From Chitinophagaceae bacterium (GTDB taxonomy: Bacteria; Bacteroidota; Bacteroidia; Chitinophagales; Chitinophagaceae), in contig JACMLY010000095.1 in NCBI GenBank assembly GCA_014379345.1, positions 1 through 64,000 of the forward strand: a stretch of 64,000 nt of DNA. Direction: 5' to 3'. A program made the position numbers and the translations under genes. This document shows, one piece after another, positions 18,455-27,568 of the stretch (position 1 is the stretch's first letter; each line of letters starts with the position of its first letter). The notes below the pieces were generated by a model that ran no database searches, was not told the DNA's origin, and worked only from the letters and a program-made list of their open reading frames with translations.

Positions 18455-20584
18455 TTGTCCGAAAGAATTATTATCTCATCCTCCCCAGACATACTATCAA
18501 ATCCGATCGATTACCTGAAAGGGGTGGGTCCCCTAAGGGCAGAACTTTTGAAAAAGGAACTCGGCATTTTTACCTTCCGCCAGCTTTTGGAACATTTTCC
18601 CTACCGTCATATTGACAAAACAAAAGTCAGCCTCATCAGGGATATTACGCCCGAAACGGACTATATACAGGTTGCAGGGAAATTAATGAGCCTAGAAATA
18701 ATGGGTGCTCATAAGGGCAAAAGAATGGTTGCGGAGCTTAAAGATTCATCGGGCGTATTGGAATTGGTATGGTTCCAGGGCATTAGCTGGGTTGAAAAAA
18801 AATTGCGGTTGGGCGACCATTACCTTGTATATGGCAAGGCAGGTTTTTATCAACAGATGCCGCAGATCACTCACCCGGAAATAGAGGATTTTACACCCGG
18901 CAGCACGGATGGCAAAAATTTCCTGGAGCCGGTTTACCCTTGTACTGAGAAATTAAAGGCAAGGGGATTGGGAGCAAGGCAAATAGCAAATCTTACACAT
19001 ACATTGCTAACACTTATACGTGAAAAGGATTTTCCTGAAAATATTCCCGATACCATTGTAAAGAACCTGTCTTTAACTTCCAGATACCGGGCTATCCATG
19101 ATATCCACTTTCCGTCAACTCAGGATGCCTATGAGAAGGCGTTGAGTCGATTGAAGTTTGAAGAATTTTTTATTGCCCAGGTTCGGTTGGGGCTAATCCG
19201 CTCACAACGGCACCGGTTTTCAAAAGGTGTGATATTTAAACAAGTAGGTGAATTATTCAATCGCTTTTACAACGAAAACCTTCCTTTTGAATTAACCGGC
19301 GCCCAAAAACGGGTTTTGAAAGAGATCAGAAAGGACTGTGGCAGCGGCAAGCAAATGAATCGCCTGCTTCAGGGTGATGTAGGTAGCGGCAAAACAATTG
19401 TTGCATTGCTTACCATGCTTCTGGCTGTTGATAATGGTTATCAAAGTTGCCTGATGGCCCCCACTGAAATTCTGGCTCGTCAACATTTTACCAATATAAC
19501 AAAGCTGCTGGAAGGATTGCCGATTACTATCCGACTGTTGACAGGCTCTACCAGGTCTGCCGCACGCAGGATCGCATTGGAAGAATTGCAGGCGGGGATG
19601 CTGCATATTATTATCGGTACGCATGCATTGATTGAAAAACCCGTACAATTTAATAACCTCGGTCTGGCCATCGTTGATGAACAGCACCGGTTTGGTGTTG
19701 CGCAGCGTGCCAAATTATGGGAGAAAGCGGTGATCAATCCGCATATGCTGGTAATGACTGCCACGCCGATCCCTCGTACATTGGCAATGACAGCATACGG
19801 CGATCTAGATACCAGCATCATGGACGAGTTGCCGCCAGGCCGAAAGCCGATCATCACAGTGCATCGCACTGAAATGTATCGCCCCAAAGTGATGGATTTT
19901 ATGAAGGATGAGATCAGTAAAGGCCGGCAGGTGTACATCATATTTCCATTGATTGAAGAATCTCAGAAGATGGATTATGAGAACCTGATGAAAGGATATG
20001 AAAATGTGAAAGCTTACTTTCCTGAGCCCAAATACCATATGAGTATGGTACACGGAAAACAAAGACAACAGGTCAGGGAAACAAATATGCAGCGATTCAT
20101 AGAAGGAGATACACAGATCATGGTAGCTACAACGGTCATCGAGGTTGGTGTGGACGTTCCCAATGCGAGTGTGATGGTAATTGAAAGCGCCGAACGTTTC
20201 GGCTTGTCACAGCTTCACCAGCTCAGGGGCAGAGTAGGAAGAGGTAGTGAAAAAAGCTATTGCATATTGCTGACCGGAAATAAATTAAATAATGAAGCAG
20301 GAGAAAGGTTGAAAACAATGAGTGCTACCAATGATGGATTTCTGATAGCCGAAAAAGATCTTTCTATCCGGGGTCCCGGCGATATTGAAGGGACCAGGCA
20401 AAGCGGAATGCTGAATTTTAAACTTGCCAGCATCGTACTTGATCGGGCCCTTCTCGAATCTGCAAAAGAGAATGCGGAGCAGCTTATTGAGAAGGACCCA
20501 GAACTAAACACCGAAGAAAGTATCCGGCTAAAACAGTTCCTCCACGGCCAGCAGGGCAAAACGGTGTGGAGGAAGATTTCTTAA
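18455..20584 (+). CDS. recG: ATP-dependent DNA helicase RecG
   Basis: A 709-residue branched-DNA helicase that regresses stalled forks. N-terminal wedge/OB region (NPIDYLKGVGPLRAELLKKE, then FPYRHIDKT). Helicase motifs in order: Walker A GDVGSGKT, DEQHRFG (motif II), MTATPIPRTLAMT (motif III), VGVDVPNASVMV and QLRGRVGRG (motifs V-VI). The start is TTG at 18455: an in-frame stop lies at 18386-18388, there is no ATG between it and the conserved N-terminus, and TTG gives MSERIIISSSPDILSNPIDYL. The last 53 bases are repeated downstream as part of a 159-base tandem duplication. The gap before it (18269-18454) shows no gene. Confidence 0.95.
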   Translation: MSERIIISSSPDILSNPIDYLKGVGPLRAELLKKELGIFTFRQLLEHFPYRHIDKTKVSLIRDITPETDYIQVAGKLMSLEIMGAHKGKRMVAELKDSSGVLELVWFQGISWVEKKLRLGDHYLVYGKAGFYQQMPQITHPEIEDFTPGSTDGKNFLEPVYPCTEKLKARGLGARQIANLTHTLLTLIREKDFPENIPDTIVKNLSLTSRYRAIHDIHFPSTQDAYEKALSRLKFEEFFIAQVRLGLIRSQRHRFSKGVIFKQVGELFNRFYNENLPFELTGAQKRVLKEIRKDCGSGKQMNRLLQGDVGSGKTIVALLTMLLAVDNGYQSCLMAPTEILARQHFTNITKLLEGLPITIRLLTGSTRSAARRIALEELQAGMLHIIIGTHALIEKPVQFNNLGLAIVDEQHRFGVAQRAKLWEKAVINPHMLVMTATPIPRTLAMTAYGDLDTSIMDELPPGRKPIITVHRTEMYRPKVMDFMKDEISKGRQVYIIFPLIEESQKMDYENLMKGYENVKAYFPEPKYHMSMVHGKQRQQVRETNMQRFIEGDTQIMVATTVIEVGVDVPNASVMVIESAERFGLSQLHQLRGRVGRGSEKSYCILLTGNKLNNEAGERLKTMSATNDGFLIAEKDLSIRGPGDIEGTRQSGMLNFKLASIVLDRALLESAKENAEQLIEKDPELNTEESIRLKQFLHGQQGKTVWRKIS

Positions 20585-20885
20585 TTTATACATGCTCTTC
20601 GTCAAAGTGTAAGGTTTAAAGTGTAAGGTTTAAGGTTCTTTAAAACAACTGGCGTATTATATCGTAACACGCTGTGATATGATGAATCACAACAGTTCCT
20701 CCACGGCCAGCAGGGCAAAACGGATTGGAGGAAGATTTCCTAATTTATACATGCTCTTCGTCAAAGTTTAAGGTTTAAAGTGTAAGGTTTAAGGTTCTTT
20801 AAAACAACTGGCATTATATTGTAACATGCTGTGAGATGATGAATCACAAAATAACTTTAAACTTTAAACCTTAAACCTTAAACCC
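20532..20885 (+). repeat. 159-bp tandem duplication of the recG 3' end plus fold-back tail
   Basis: Unit 1 (20532-20690) starts inside recG and includes its stop codon. Unit 2 (20691-20847, two bases shorter) repeats it with a handful of substitutions and so carries a second copy of the recG C-terminal codons and stop. Each unit contains direct repeats of AAGGTTTAA/AAAGTGT. After unit 2, at about 20852-20885, comes the reverse complement of that AAGGTTTAA tract, so the end of unit 2 can fold into a long hairpin before the next gene at 20936. It may act as a terminator. Confidence 0.9.
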
Positions 20886-20935
20886 TCCAAAAATTGGCAT
20901 GTTTATCCGATTTTTACACAAATTACCCGTAACAA

Positions 20936-22345
20936 ATGATCGTAGAACCTGCGAATTTGACTGTAGATCATGTGCACAGTTTCAAAGAAATTATTGGAAA
21001 AGAGTTTGTACTGGTTGATGAAGACTCTCTCCATCAATATGGGCATGACGAAACTGAGCACTTGGTTTTTTTGCCGGAAGTAGTTCTGAGGCCACGGACT
21101 GCCGAAGACGTTAGTGCCATCATGAAGATCTGCAATCAATACAAGATCCCTGTTACCCCCCGTGGTGGCGGAACAGGGTTGAGCGGAGGTGCATTGCCGC
21201 ATCTGGGAGGGGTACTGATCTCCACTGACCGCATGAACTCTATTATTTCCATCGACGAGCGAAACTTGCAGGTGATTACAGAACCCGGTGTAATTACTGA
21301 GGTTTTGCAAAATGCAGTTAAGGAAAAAGGATTGTTCTATCCGCCCGATCCGAGTAGCCGGGGTTCCTGTTTTATCGGGGGTAATATTTCGGCCAACAGT
21401 GGCGGTCCAAAGGCTGTTAAGTATGGTGTTGTACGGGATTATGTTTTAAACCTTCAAATTGTTTTACCTACCGGGGAAATTATCTGGACCGGGGCCAATG
21501 TTTTAAAAAATTCTACCGGGTACAATCTTACACAATTGATTGTCGGAAGCGAGGGAACACTGGCAATCGTAACAAAAATTGTTCTGAAACTTATTCCTCT
21601 TCCGCGATATGAATTACTGATGCTTGTCCCTTTCAGATCCCTGGAAAAAGCGGGAGAAGCGGTAAGCGCGATCTTCCGGGCAGGATTTACTCCCAGTGCC
21701 CTGGAACTGGTAGAGATAGAAGCGCTGAAAATTGCAAGTGCATTTGTTGAAAGCAGCGTGGTACCTCTTACGGGCGATACCGAAGCGCATCTTATTATAG
21801 AAGTAGATGGCAACCACATGGATACCCTGATGACGGAGATGGAAGCCATTTCAGAACTGCTTGCCGGTTTTGATGCAGGAGAAATTTATTTTGCGGATGA
21901 TGCACAACAGAAAGCCGAATTATGGAAACTAAGAAGGCGGGTGGCCGAGGCCGTTAAGATAGATGGTTACACGATTGAAGAAGATACAGTAGTACCCAGG
22001 GCCGAATTGCCGGCATTGATACGTGGCGTAAAGAAAATTGGTCTTCAATACGATTTTGACGTTGTATGTTATGGGCATGCGGGCGATGGTAACCTGCATA
22101 TCCGCATAAAAAGACCGGGTAAAGGCAATAGTATGGAAGATCCGCAGATCGTGAATGGAATACGTGCACTATTCAAACTCGTTTATAAACTTGGTGGTAC
22201 CATTAGTGGGGAACATGGAGTGGGGTTGGTGCAGAAGTCTTACATGGATATTGTTTTTGATAAGACCCAATTACAGCTGATGCGTGGAATCAAGAAAACC
22301 TTCGACCCAAATAATATCCTGAATGCAGGAAAGATCTTTGATTGA
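20936..22345 (+). CDS. GlcD-like FAD-linked 2-hydroxyacid oxidase/dehydrogenase
   Basis: A 469-residue flavoprotein of the glycolate oxidase GlcD/D-lactate dehydrogenase family. The FAD-binding PCMH half has PVTPRGGGTGLSGGALP (about 79-95), PPDPSSRG and GGNISANSGGPKAVKYG. The C-terminal cap has CYGHAGDGNLHIRI and SGEHGVGLVQK, which include the active-site His residues. It should oxidise a 2-hydroxy acid such as D-lactate or glycolate and pass electrons to quinone or another acceptor. There is no glcE/glcF neighbour, so a single-subunit D-lactate dehydrogenase type is more likely. The exact substrate is not resolved by sequence. Confidence 0.88.
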   Translation: MIVEPANLTVDHVHSFKEIIGKEFVLVDEDSLHQYGHDETEHLVFLPEVVLRPRTAEDVSAIMKICNQYKIPVTPRGGGTGLSGGALPHLGGVLISTDRMNSIISIDERNLQVITEPGVITEVLQNAVKEKGLFYPPDPSSRGSCFIGGNISANSGGPKAVKYGVVRDYVLNLQIVLPTGEIIWTGANVLKNSTGYNLTQLIVGSEGTLAIVTKIVLKLIPLPRYELLMLVPFRSLEKAGEAVSAIFRAGFTPSALELVEIEALKIASAFVESSVVPLTGDTEAHLIIEVDGNHMDTLMTEMEAISELLAGFDAGEIYFADDAQQKAELWKLRRRVAEAVKIDGYTIEEDTVVPRAELPALIRGVKKIGLQYDFDVVCYGHAGDGNLHIRIKRPGKGNSMEDPQIVNGIRALFKLVYKLGGTISGEHGVGLVQKSYMDIVFDKTQLQLMRGIKKTFDPNNILNAGKIFD

Positions 22346-22452
22346 AGTTTTGAGTGGTGAGTGGTCTGTAGTCTGTAGTGAATAAAAATACTATGTTCAA
22401 ATTCATAACTCACAACTCACCAATGACCACACTATTAACCAAAAAAAAGACT

Positions 22453-23025
22453 ATGAAAATAAAATACCTGATGGCTTTTTGCTTTTTTTCAGCAATTACA
22501 TGTTCGCTGTTTGCACAGGACGAAGAAGAACCTAAAAAAGGGTTCGACAAAGACAAATTATTTATCAGCGGAAATTTTGGATTGAGTTTTGGGGATTTTA
22601 CGCTGGTAAACATTTCACCCCAGATCGGATACCGGTTTAATAACGTACTGGCAGCAGGGGTAGGGATTAACGGTATTTATTCTTCTGCCCGCTCACGCTT
22701 TATAAATGGACAAACCGCTTCCCGTGAAAATTATGGCGTAGTGGGTTTGAATATATTCGGAAGGGTGTACCCGATCCAGTACGCATTTGTGCAATTGCAA
22801 CCTGAATTAAATTATACCTGGGGGAAATTAAAAGAATATGATCCGGATGCCGTGTACAAGTTGGATGGAAAACTTGTGCCTTCTTTGCTGGCCGGGGCCG
22901 GCGCAGCTATTCCAGCGGGACGTGGGGCATTCATCATCATGGCTCAATATGATGTGTTGCAGAATAACCGCACTCCTTACGGAGAAAAAGTTTTTTTCAG
23001 TTTCGGATTTAATTTTGGCCTTTAA
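22453..23025 (+). CDS. Small outer-membrane beta-barrel protein
   Basis: The start is placed at ATG 22453, which gives a clean signal peptide MKIKYLMAFCFFSAITCSLFAQ. An upstream in-frame ATG at 22378 lies in repeat-like sequence and is less likely. The mature protein (about 170 residues) begins acidic (DEEEPKKGFDKDKL), then alternates strands such as LFISGNFGLSFG, ISPQIGYRF and FVQLQPELNYTWG and ends KVFFSFGFNFGL with a C-terminal aromatic/Leu pattern. This is the layout of 8-stranded OmpX/OprF-like barrels of Bacteroidota. Function unknown. The gap before it holds GAGTGGT-type repeats (about 22348-22380). Confidence 0.75.
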   Translation: MKIKYLMAFCFFSAITCSLFAQDEEEPKKGFDKDKLFISGNFGLSFGDFTLVNISPQIGYRFNNVLAAGVGINGIYSSARSRFINGQTASRENYGVVGLNIFGRVYPIQYAFVQLQPELNYTWGKLKEYDPDAVYKLDGKLVPSLLAGAGAAIPAGRGAFIIMAQYDVLQNNRTPYGEKVFFSFGFNFGL

Positions 23026-23047
23026 TCAGGCAAACTCTTTAAGGATT

Positions 23048-23587
23048 TCAGGCCAATTTGTTAAATAATTCAACCGGGTTGTCGCAAAAAATAACCCTGC
23101 CCTGCAAAGGCTCATACAGGAAATCCTCTTTTTGTAAAATAGCAAGATGGTTGAGCAGGTGAGTGTAGAAGCCGGCCGAATTTAAGATATAAATTTTTTT
23201 GTCGTGGAGTTTCAATTGATTCCACGTAAGCATTTCAAATAGTTCATCGAGTGTGCCGAACCCGCCGGGTAAAACAATAGCGGCATCGCTCATTTCATAC
23301 ATCAATTTTTTTCGGCTATGCATGTCAGGTACGATAGCCAGGTCGGTCAAGCCTTCATGCTGATGCTCCCACTCAACAAGTACTTTCGGGATTACACCCA
23401 TTACCTTGCCACCATTTTCCAATACCGCATCAGCTACGATCCCCATCAGGCCCTTGTTTCCCCCCCCGTATACCATCTTCAGATCCAGGATGGCAATAAG
23501 TTTTCCCAATTCTGCAGCATGTTTCATAAATAAAACATTTTGCCCGAGTCTTGATCCGCAGAAAACCGCTACCGATTGAAGTGCCAT
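23048..23587 (-). CDS. LOG-family Rossmann-fold protein (nucleotide monophosphate phosphoribohydrolase type)
   Basis: A 179-residue protein of the TIGR00730/LOG family. The two family motifs are PGGFGTLDELFEMLTW (about residues 101-116), which holds the catalytic Arg/Glu region and phosphate-binding loop, and YGGGNKGLMG (about 40-49). Family members cleave the N-glycosidic bond of nucleoside 5'-monophosphates, including cytokinin ribotides. In bacteria outside plants the physiological substrate is usually unknown. It is convergent with the barrel gene before it and divergent from the symporter after it. Confidence 0.88.
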   Translation of the reverse strand: MALQSVAVFCGSRLGQNVLFMKHAAELGKLIAILDLKMVYGGGNKGLMGIVADAVLENGGKVMGVIPKVLVEWEHQHEGLTDLAIVPDMHSRKKLMYEMSDAAIVLPGGFGTLDELFEMLTWNQLKLHDKKIYILNSAGFYTHLLNHLAILQKEDFLYEPLQGRVIFCDNPVELFNKLA

Positions 23588-23749
23588 TCATCTACTGTTT
23601 TATTAACCGGATCGTAACTGTAAAGAAGCATGTCCGGCAGCTCTCAAGATAACAGTATCTTCTGAAAATTGGCAACAATTTTCTTTATCTTGAGCCCTTA
23701 TTATTCACACAGGCTATTATTTTTCACTAACGTTTACTAATCGCCGCCT

Positions 23750-25273
23750 ATGTCTTCGATTTTGTTGTTCTCATTTGTTATCGGCTATTTTTTATTGCTA
23801 TTGATCGTTGCTTATTATACATCCCGTAACTCCAACAATGATTCTTTTTTTATTGGAAACCGGAACTCAAACTGGATGCTTGTGGCCTTTGGGATGATAG
23901 GTACTTCCTTGTCGGGAGTAACTTTTGTGTCGGTACCCGGTACAGTTGGCGGAGCGGGTTTTGCTTATTTCCAGGTAGTGATCGGCTACCTGATCGGGTA
24001 TATGATCATTGCATTTGTATTGCTTCCATTATACTACAAGCTAAATCTTACATCAATTTATAATTACCTGCAGCATCGTTTCGGTATGGTATCGTACAAA
24101 ACAGGCGCATTTTTCTTTATCATTTCAAGAACACTCGGTGCAACTGCCAGGTTATTTCTTGTGATCAATGTTCTGCAGCTTTTTATTCTTGAAAAAATGG
24201 GTGTTCCATTTGCCGTTACCACTTTTGTTATCCTGTTAATGATCTTACTTTATACATTCGAAGGGGGCGTTAAAACGATCGTGTTCACAGATACCCTGCA
24301 AACAACTTTTATGTTGTTGGGGCTTGTAGTCTGCATTGGGTATATTATGAGTAATGTTGGCCATTCAGTTACATCAACCTTAACTGAATTAACGGGAAAA
24401 GGTCTTACAAGGATATTTAACACAGATATTAATAGTTCGTCCTATTTCCTGAAGCATATTATTGGCGGTATGTTTATAACAGTAGCCATGACAGGTCTCG
24501 ATCAGGAAATGATGCAGAAGAATATCAGCGTAAAAACGCTCAGGGATTCACAAAAAAATATGATCACATTCAGCGTGATCATGGCTGTGGTCAATTTCCT
24601 GTTTTTATTCCTGGGCGGATTACTGTTTCTCATGGCAGAAAAAAACGGAATTAAAGTGGCACCCGATGACCTATTTCCAACAGTTGCCTTGTCGTATATG
24701 CCCACCGCGGTAGCCATCATATTTATTATTGGTTTGATCTCAGCCCTTTTTCCCAGCGCCGATGGGGCATTAACAGCGTTGACTTCTTCTTTTTGTATTG
24801 ATATTCTCGGACTGAAACGACACGAGGATTGGGATGAGCGAAAAAGAAAGCGCGTCAGGTTAACGGTGCATTTTACATTCGCGGTCATTTTTTTCATAGC
24901 CGTTATCGGATTCAAATACATGGATAATAAGTCTATCATCGATGTTATTTTAAAGGTAGCAGGGTTTACTTACGGTCCATTGCTCGGATTGTTTGCGTTT
25001 GGCATTCTTAGCAAAAGAAAGATCAATGACCGTCTTGCATTATATGTTTGTTTAGCGGCGCCGGTCATCATTTTAGGAATAGACATAATCAACAATATTG
25101 AATGGTACCAGAAGCAATTAAAATTTGACGGCGAGTGGGTAACACAGGTAACGTCATTTTCGAAGTCATTTTTTGGATCGTTCAAAATCGGTTATGAACT
25201 TCTTATTTACAATGGTATTCTGACATACCTTGGCCTGTTAGCCATTTCCAGAAAGGCTGAACCTGTAAATTAA
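23750..25273 (+). CDS. Sodium:solute symporter (SSS family)
   Basis: A 507-residue inner-membrane protein with about 13 hydrophobic segments. Seen: FVIGYFLLLLIVAYYTSR at the N-terminus, the SSS loop SFFIGNRNSNWMLVAFGMIG and TSLSGVTFVSVPG, YNYLQHRFG, and ALFPSADGALTALTSSF in the core sodium-site helix. It should import a small solute using the sodium gradient. The substrate cannot be told from the sequence; sugars, sialic acid or amino acids are all transported by relatives. It is a single gene with its own promoter region. Confidence 0.88.
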   Translation: MSSILLFSFVIGYFLLLLIVAYYTSRNSNNDSFFIGNRNSNWMLVAFGMIGTSLSGVTFVSVPGTVGGAGFAYFQVVIGYLIGYMIIAFVLLPLYYKLNLTSIYNYLQHRFGMVSYKTGAFFFIISRTLGATARLFLVINVLQLFILEKMGVPFAVTTFVILLMILLYTFEGGVKTIVFTDTLQTTFMLLGLVVCIGYIMSNVGHSVTSTLTELTGKGLTRIFNTDINSSSYFLKHIIGGMFITVAMTGLDQEMMQKNISVKTLRDSQKNMITFSVIMAVVNFLFLFLGGLLFLMAEKNGIKVAPDDLFPTVALSYMPTAVAIIFIIGLISALFPSADGALTALTSSFCIDILGLKRHEDWDERKRKRVRLTVHFTFAVIFFIAVIGFKYMDNKSIIDVILKVAGFTYGPLLGLFAFGILSKRKINDRLALYVCLAAPVIILGIDIINNIEWYQKQLKFDGEWVTQVTSFSKSFFGSFKIGYELLIYNGILTYLGLLAISRKAEPVN

Positions 25274-25305
25274 ATTTATTTTTTGCTGTTTAATGGGCCA
25301 CGAAT

Positions 25306-25482
25306 GCCATACCGGTCCGCAGGTATCATTGGTATTGGTAGCATCCGATTATTTGTCGGGATTGCCGGAATGGATGAAGAAAACCATATTGCTGAACTCG
25401 AATAATATTTCTGCAAGCGATCCCGATTTCCCGTAATTAGCGGATACGGCGGAAGAAGTGGCAAATCATGTTTTTAAAATTC
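25306..25482 (+). pseudogene. Decayed fragment of a family 2 glycosyltransferase (tentative)
   Basis: The 371-base gap between the symporter and the methyltransferase is not empty of coding traces. Reading + frame from about 25318 gives SIRLFVGIAGMDEENHIAEL, which resembles the N-terminus of GT2 enzymes (IIPAxNEExxIAEL). It is followed by an in-frame TAA at 25403-25405, and then YFCKRSRFPVISGYGGRSG, resembling the x-DGGS-x-D loop. A shifted frame supplies SDPDFP at the matching place. No full domain remains. The match is to a motif only, from memory. Confidence 0.35.
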
Positions 25483-25624
25483 TATTTCGGGAACCCCCAT
25501 GCAGCCTAATTTCTGATTGGTCTTTTCATCAGCATGTTAAATTGGCCGTAAGGAAAAACCTTTACCCGTTTTTATTACTCTTAAGCTTTAACTTTCTGCT
25601 GAATTTCATCTCGGCTCACCTGTT

Positions 25625-25632
25625 TATATTTG
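25625..25632 (+). promoter_or_regulatory. -7 promoter box TATATTTG before the O-methyltransferase
   Basis: A perfect TAnnTTTG box ends 12 bases before the ATG at 25645, so a transcript started about seven bases further on would have a leader of only a few bases. A -33 element is weak (TTTC at 25604). Confidence 0.45.
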
Positions 25633-25644
25633 TATAAACTTGCT

Positions 25645-26283
25645 ATGGACATCATTGCCCCCAAAGCGCAGTCATATGCTGAAAGATATTCTTCCCCGGC
25701 AGACCCGTTGCTGGAGGAAATCTTAGTGCAAACGATGGCCACTCATCCGGAGCATCATATGCTTAGCGGGCATTTGCAGGGGAAATTTTTAGAAATATTT
25801 AGCGTTCTTCTTAAACCTATGAACGTCTTAGAAATTGGAACTTTTGTAGGATATAGTGCAATATGTCTTGCAAAAGGCCTGCATAAAGAAGGAGAATTGC
25901 ATACAATAGAAATAAACGAGGATATCGCTGCTATTGCAAAAACAAATTTCAGTAGGACAAATGAGTCCGATAAGATAATTTTACACGTTGGTAATGCGTT
26001 AAAGATCATTCCGGCTATTGAAAAGCAATGGGACCTGGTATTCATCGATGCAGACAAACCGAATTACATCAGTTATTACGAACTGGTATTGCCGAGATTA
26101 CGAACCGGAGGTGTAATTCTGGCCGATAATGTTTTATTTCATGGACAAGTGCTCGAAGAACCTGTTGCAGGAAAGAACGCAAAGGCTATCCAATCCTTCA
26201 ATGAATACGTACAGCAAGATAAAAGTGTGGAAAAACTGATGTTAACGATCCGGGATGGGTTATTAATGATCCGCAAAAAATAA
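25645..26283 (+). CDS. SAM-dependent O-methyltransferase (family 3)
   Basis: A 212-residue class I methyltransferase of the caffeoyl-CoA/catechol O-methyltransferase family (PF01596). SAM loop VLEIGTFVGYSAICLAKGL, acidic residue HTIEINED after strand 2, and the metal-binding motifs VFIDADKPNYISYYE and ILADNVLFHGQV. ATG at 25645 was chosen; a TTG at 25630 lies inside the promoter box. It needs a divalent cation and methylates hydroxyl groups of an aromatic or similar substrate that is not identifiable here. There is a 55-base gap to the next gene on the same strand. Confidence 0.88.
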   Translation: MDIIAPKAQSYAERYSSPADPLLEEILVQTMATHPEHHMLSGHLQGKFLEIFSVLLKPMNVLEIGTFVGYSAICLAKGLHKEGELHTIEINEDIAAIAKTNFSRTNESDKIILHVGNALKIIPAIEKQWDLVFIDADKPNYISYYELVLPRLRTGGVILADNVLFHGQVLEEPVAGKNAKAIQSFNEYVQQDKSVEKLMLTIRDGLLMIRKK

Positions 26284-26341
26284 TTTACAGCGTATTTACC
26301 TGATTGTCTTTTAGTGTGGTAGGAAAATAAAACCTGATTTG

Positions 26342-27565
26342 ATGAAAAAGCTTGTAATCATTCTTTCTTTATTTTTAAGCCTTGGTTCGGTGGCTCAGCC
26401 AAGTGCCGATATCATTGAATACATTAACAATTACAAACAGCTGGCCATTCTCGAAATGCAAAGGACCGGGGTTCCTGCATCGATCAAATTAGCACAGGGT
26501 ATTCACGAAACGTCTGCAGGCAAAAGCGACTTAGTATTAAAATCCAGGAATCATTTTGGTATTAAGTGTAAAGCTACCTGGACGGGTAAAAAAGTATACC
26601 ATGATGATGATGCCCGTGGTGAATGCTTCAGAAGCTATTCCTCTTCTACCGATTCCTATATGGATCATTCCAATTTTTTAAAAGGCAGTGAGCGGTATTC
26701 TTCCTTATTCGAGCTTGATCCCACTGACTACAAGGCATGGGCTTTTGGATTGAAAAGGGCCGGTTATGCAACCAATAATAAATATTCCCAGATCATCATT
26801 AAGCTGATTGAGGGATATGATCTTCAGCAATACTCACTCATCGCGATGGGGAAACTGGCACCTTCCGACGAGATCATGGCTGGCACCGGCCAGGACGTAA
26901 TTGATGTATCGGTGCCTGCTGCAACCATAGAAGCAGTTGCGGTATCAGAACAGCCAAAAGAGGAGCTGAAAGAGATTGCCACAAATTATCCAAAAGGAGA
27001 ATTTTCGATCAACAATACAAGGGTAATTTTTGCAAAATCCGGAACCTCTTTACTGGGGATTGCGGAGCAGAATGATATTCCATTGGGCCGATTGCTTGAT
27101 TTCAATGATATTAAGGCAAAAGATATATTGGAGAAAAGTCAATTGGTGTTTTTACAAAGAAAACGTAAGGTAAGCTTCAATGAATTTCATATTGTTCAAT
27201 CTGGTGAAACGTTGTACGATATCGCCCAGCAGGAAGGTATCCGCCTTGAAAGCCTTGTGGAATATAATCTGCTCAGGCCACATATGAAACCAGCACCCGG
27301 TCAGAAGCTGAATCTGCAAACAAAATCTTCCGTTCGTCCTGCATTGGCTGAAGAAATCATTGCCGCGAATACAGTTCAGGAAGCGGTTTTGCGTAAATCT
27401 TCACAGGCAGATCCTGCCGGTACCAGGCATATCGTTCAAACAAAAGAAACTATATATAGTATCAGTAAAAAGTATGGTGTTGATGTAGAAAAAATCCTGG
27501 AATGGAATAATCTTCAGGGATTTGAACTGAGGGTTGGACAGGAACTGGTTATTCATAAAAACTAA
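26342..27565 (+). CDS. Secreted glucosaminidase with three LysM domains
   Basis: A 407-residue peptidoglycan hydrolase. Signal peptide MKKLVIILSLFLSLGSVAQ (ATG at 26342; the TTG one codon earlier is not needed). Residues about 20-165 are a FlgJ-like N-acetylglucosaminidase with catalytic Glu in AQGIHETSAGKS and HFGIKCK. Three LysM repeats follow: a weaker one at about 221-270, then HIVQSGETLYDIAQQEGIRL at about 285 and HIVQTKETIYSISKKYGVDV at about 362, which bind glycan strands. It likely trims cell-wall glycan in the periplasm during growth or division. hpt starts three bases after its stop. Confidence 0.92.
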   Translation: MKKLVIILSLFLSLGSVAQPSADIIEYINNYKQLAILEMQRTGVPASIKLAQGIHETSAGKSDLVLKSRNHFGIKCKATWTGKKVYHDDDARGECFRSYSSSTDSYMDHSNFLKGSERYSSLFELDPTDYKAWAFGLKRAGYATNNKYSQIIIKLIEGYDLQQYSLIAMGKLAPSDEIMAGTGQDVIDVSVPAATIEAVAVSEQPKEELKEIATNYPKGEFSINNTRVIFAKSGTSLLGIAEQNDIPLGRLLDFNDIKAKDILEKSQLVFLQRKRKVSFNEFHIVQSGETLYDIAQQEGIRLESLVEYNLLRPHMKPAPGQKLNLQTKSSVRPALAEEIIAANTVQEAVLRKSSQADPAGTRHIVQTKETIYSISKKYGVDVEKILEWNNLQGFELRVGQELVIHKN

Positions 27566-27568
27566 TTC

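Noticed and set aside
20691-20847. A second recG gene or recG pseudogene
   Set aside because: Only the last 53 coding bases are duplicated, so it is a tandem duplication of the gene end rather than a gene copy.
25276-25464. Small protein on the - strand after the symporter
   Set aside because: Composition fits an antisense shadow of the decayed + strand reading frame, with no signal or domain.
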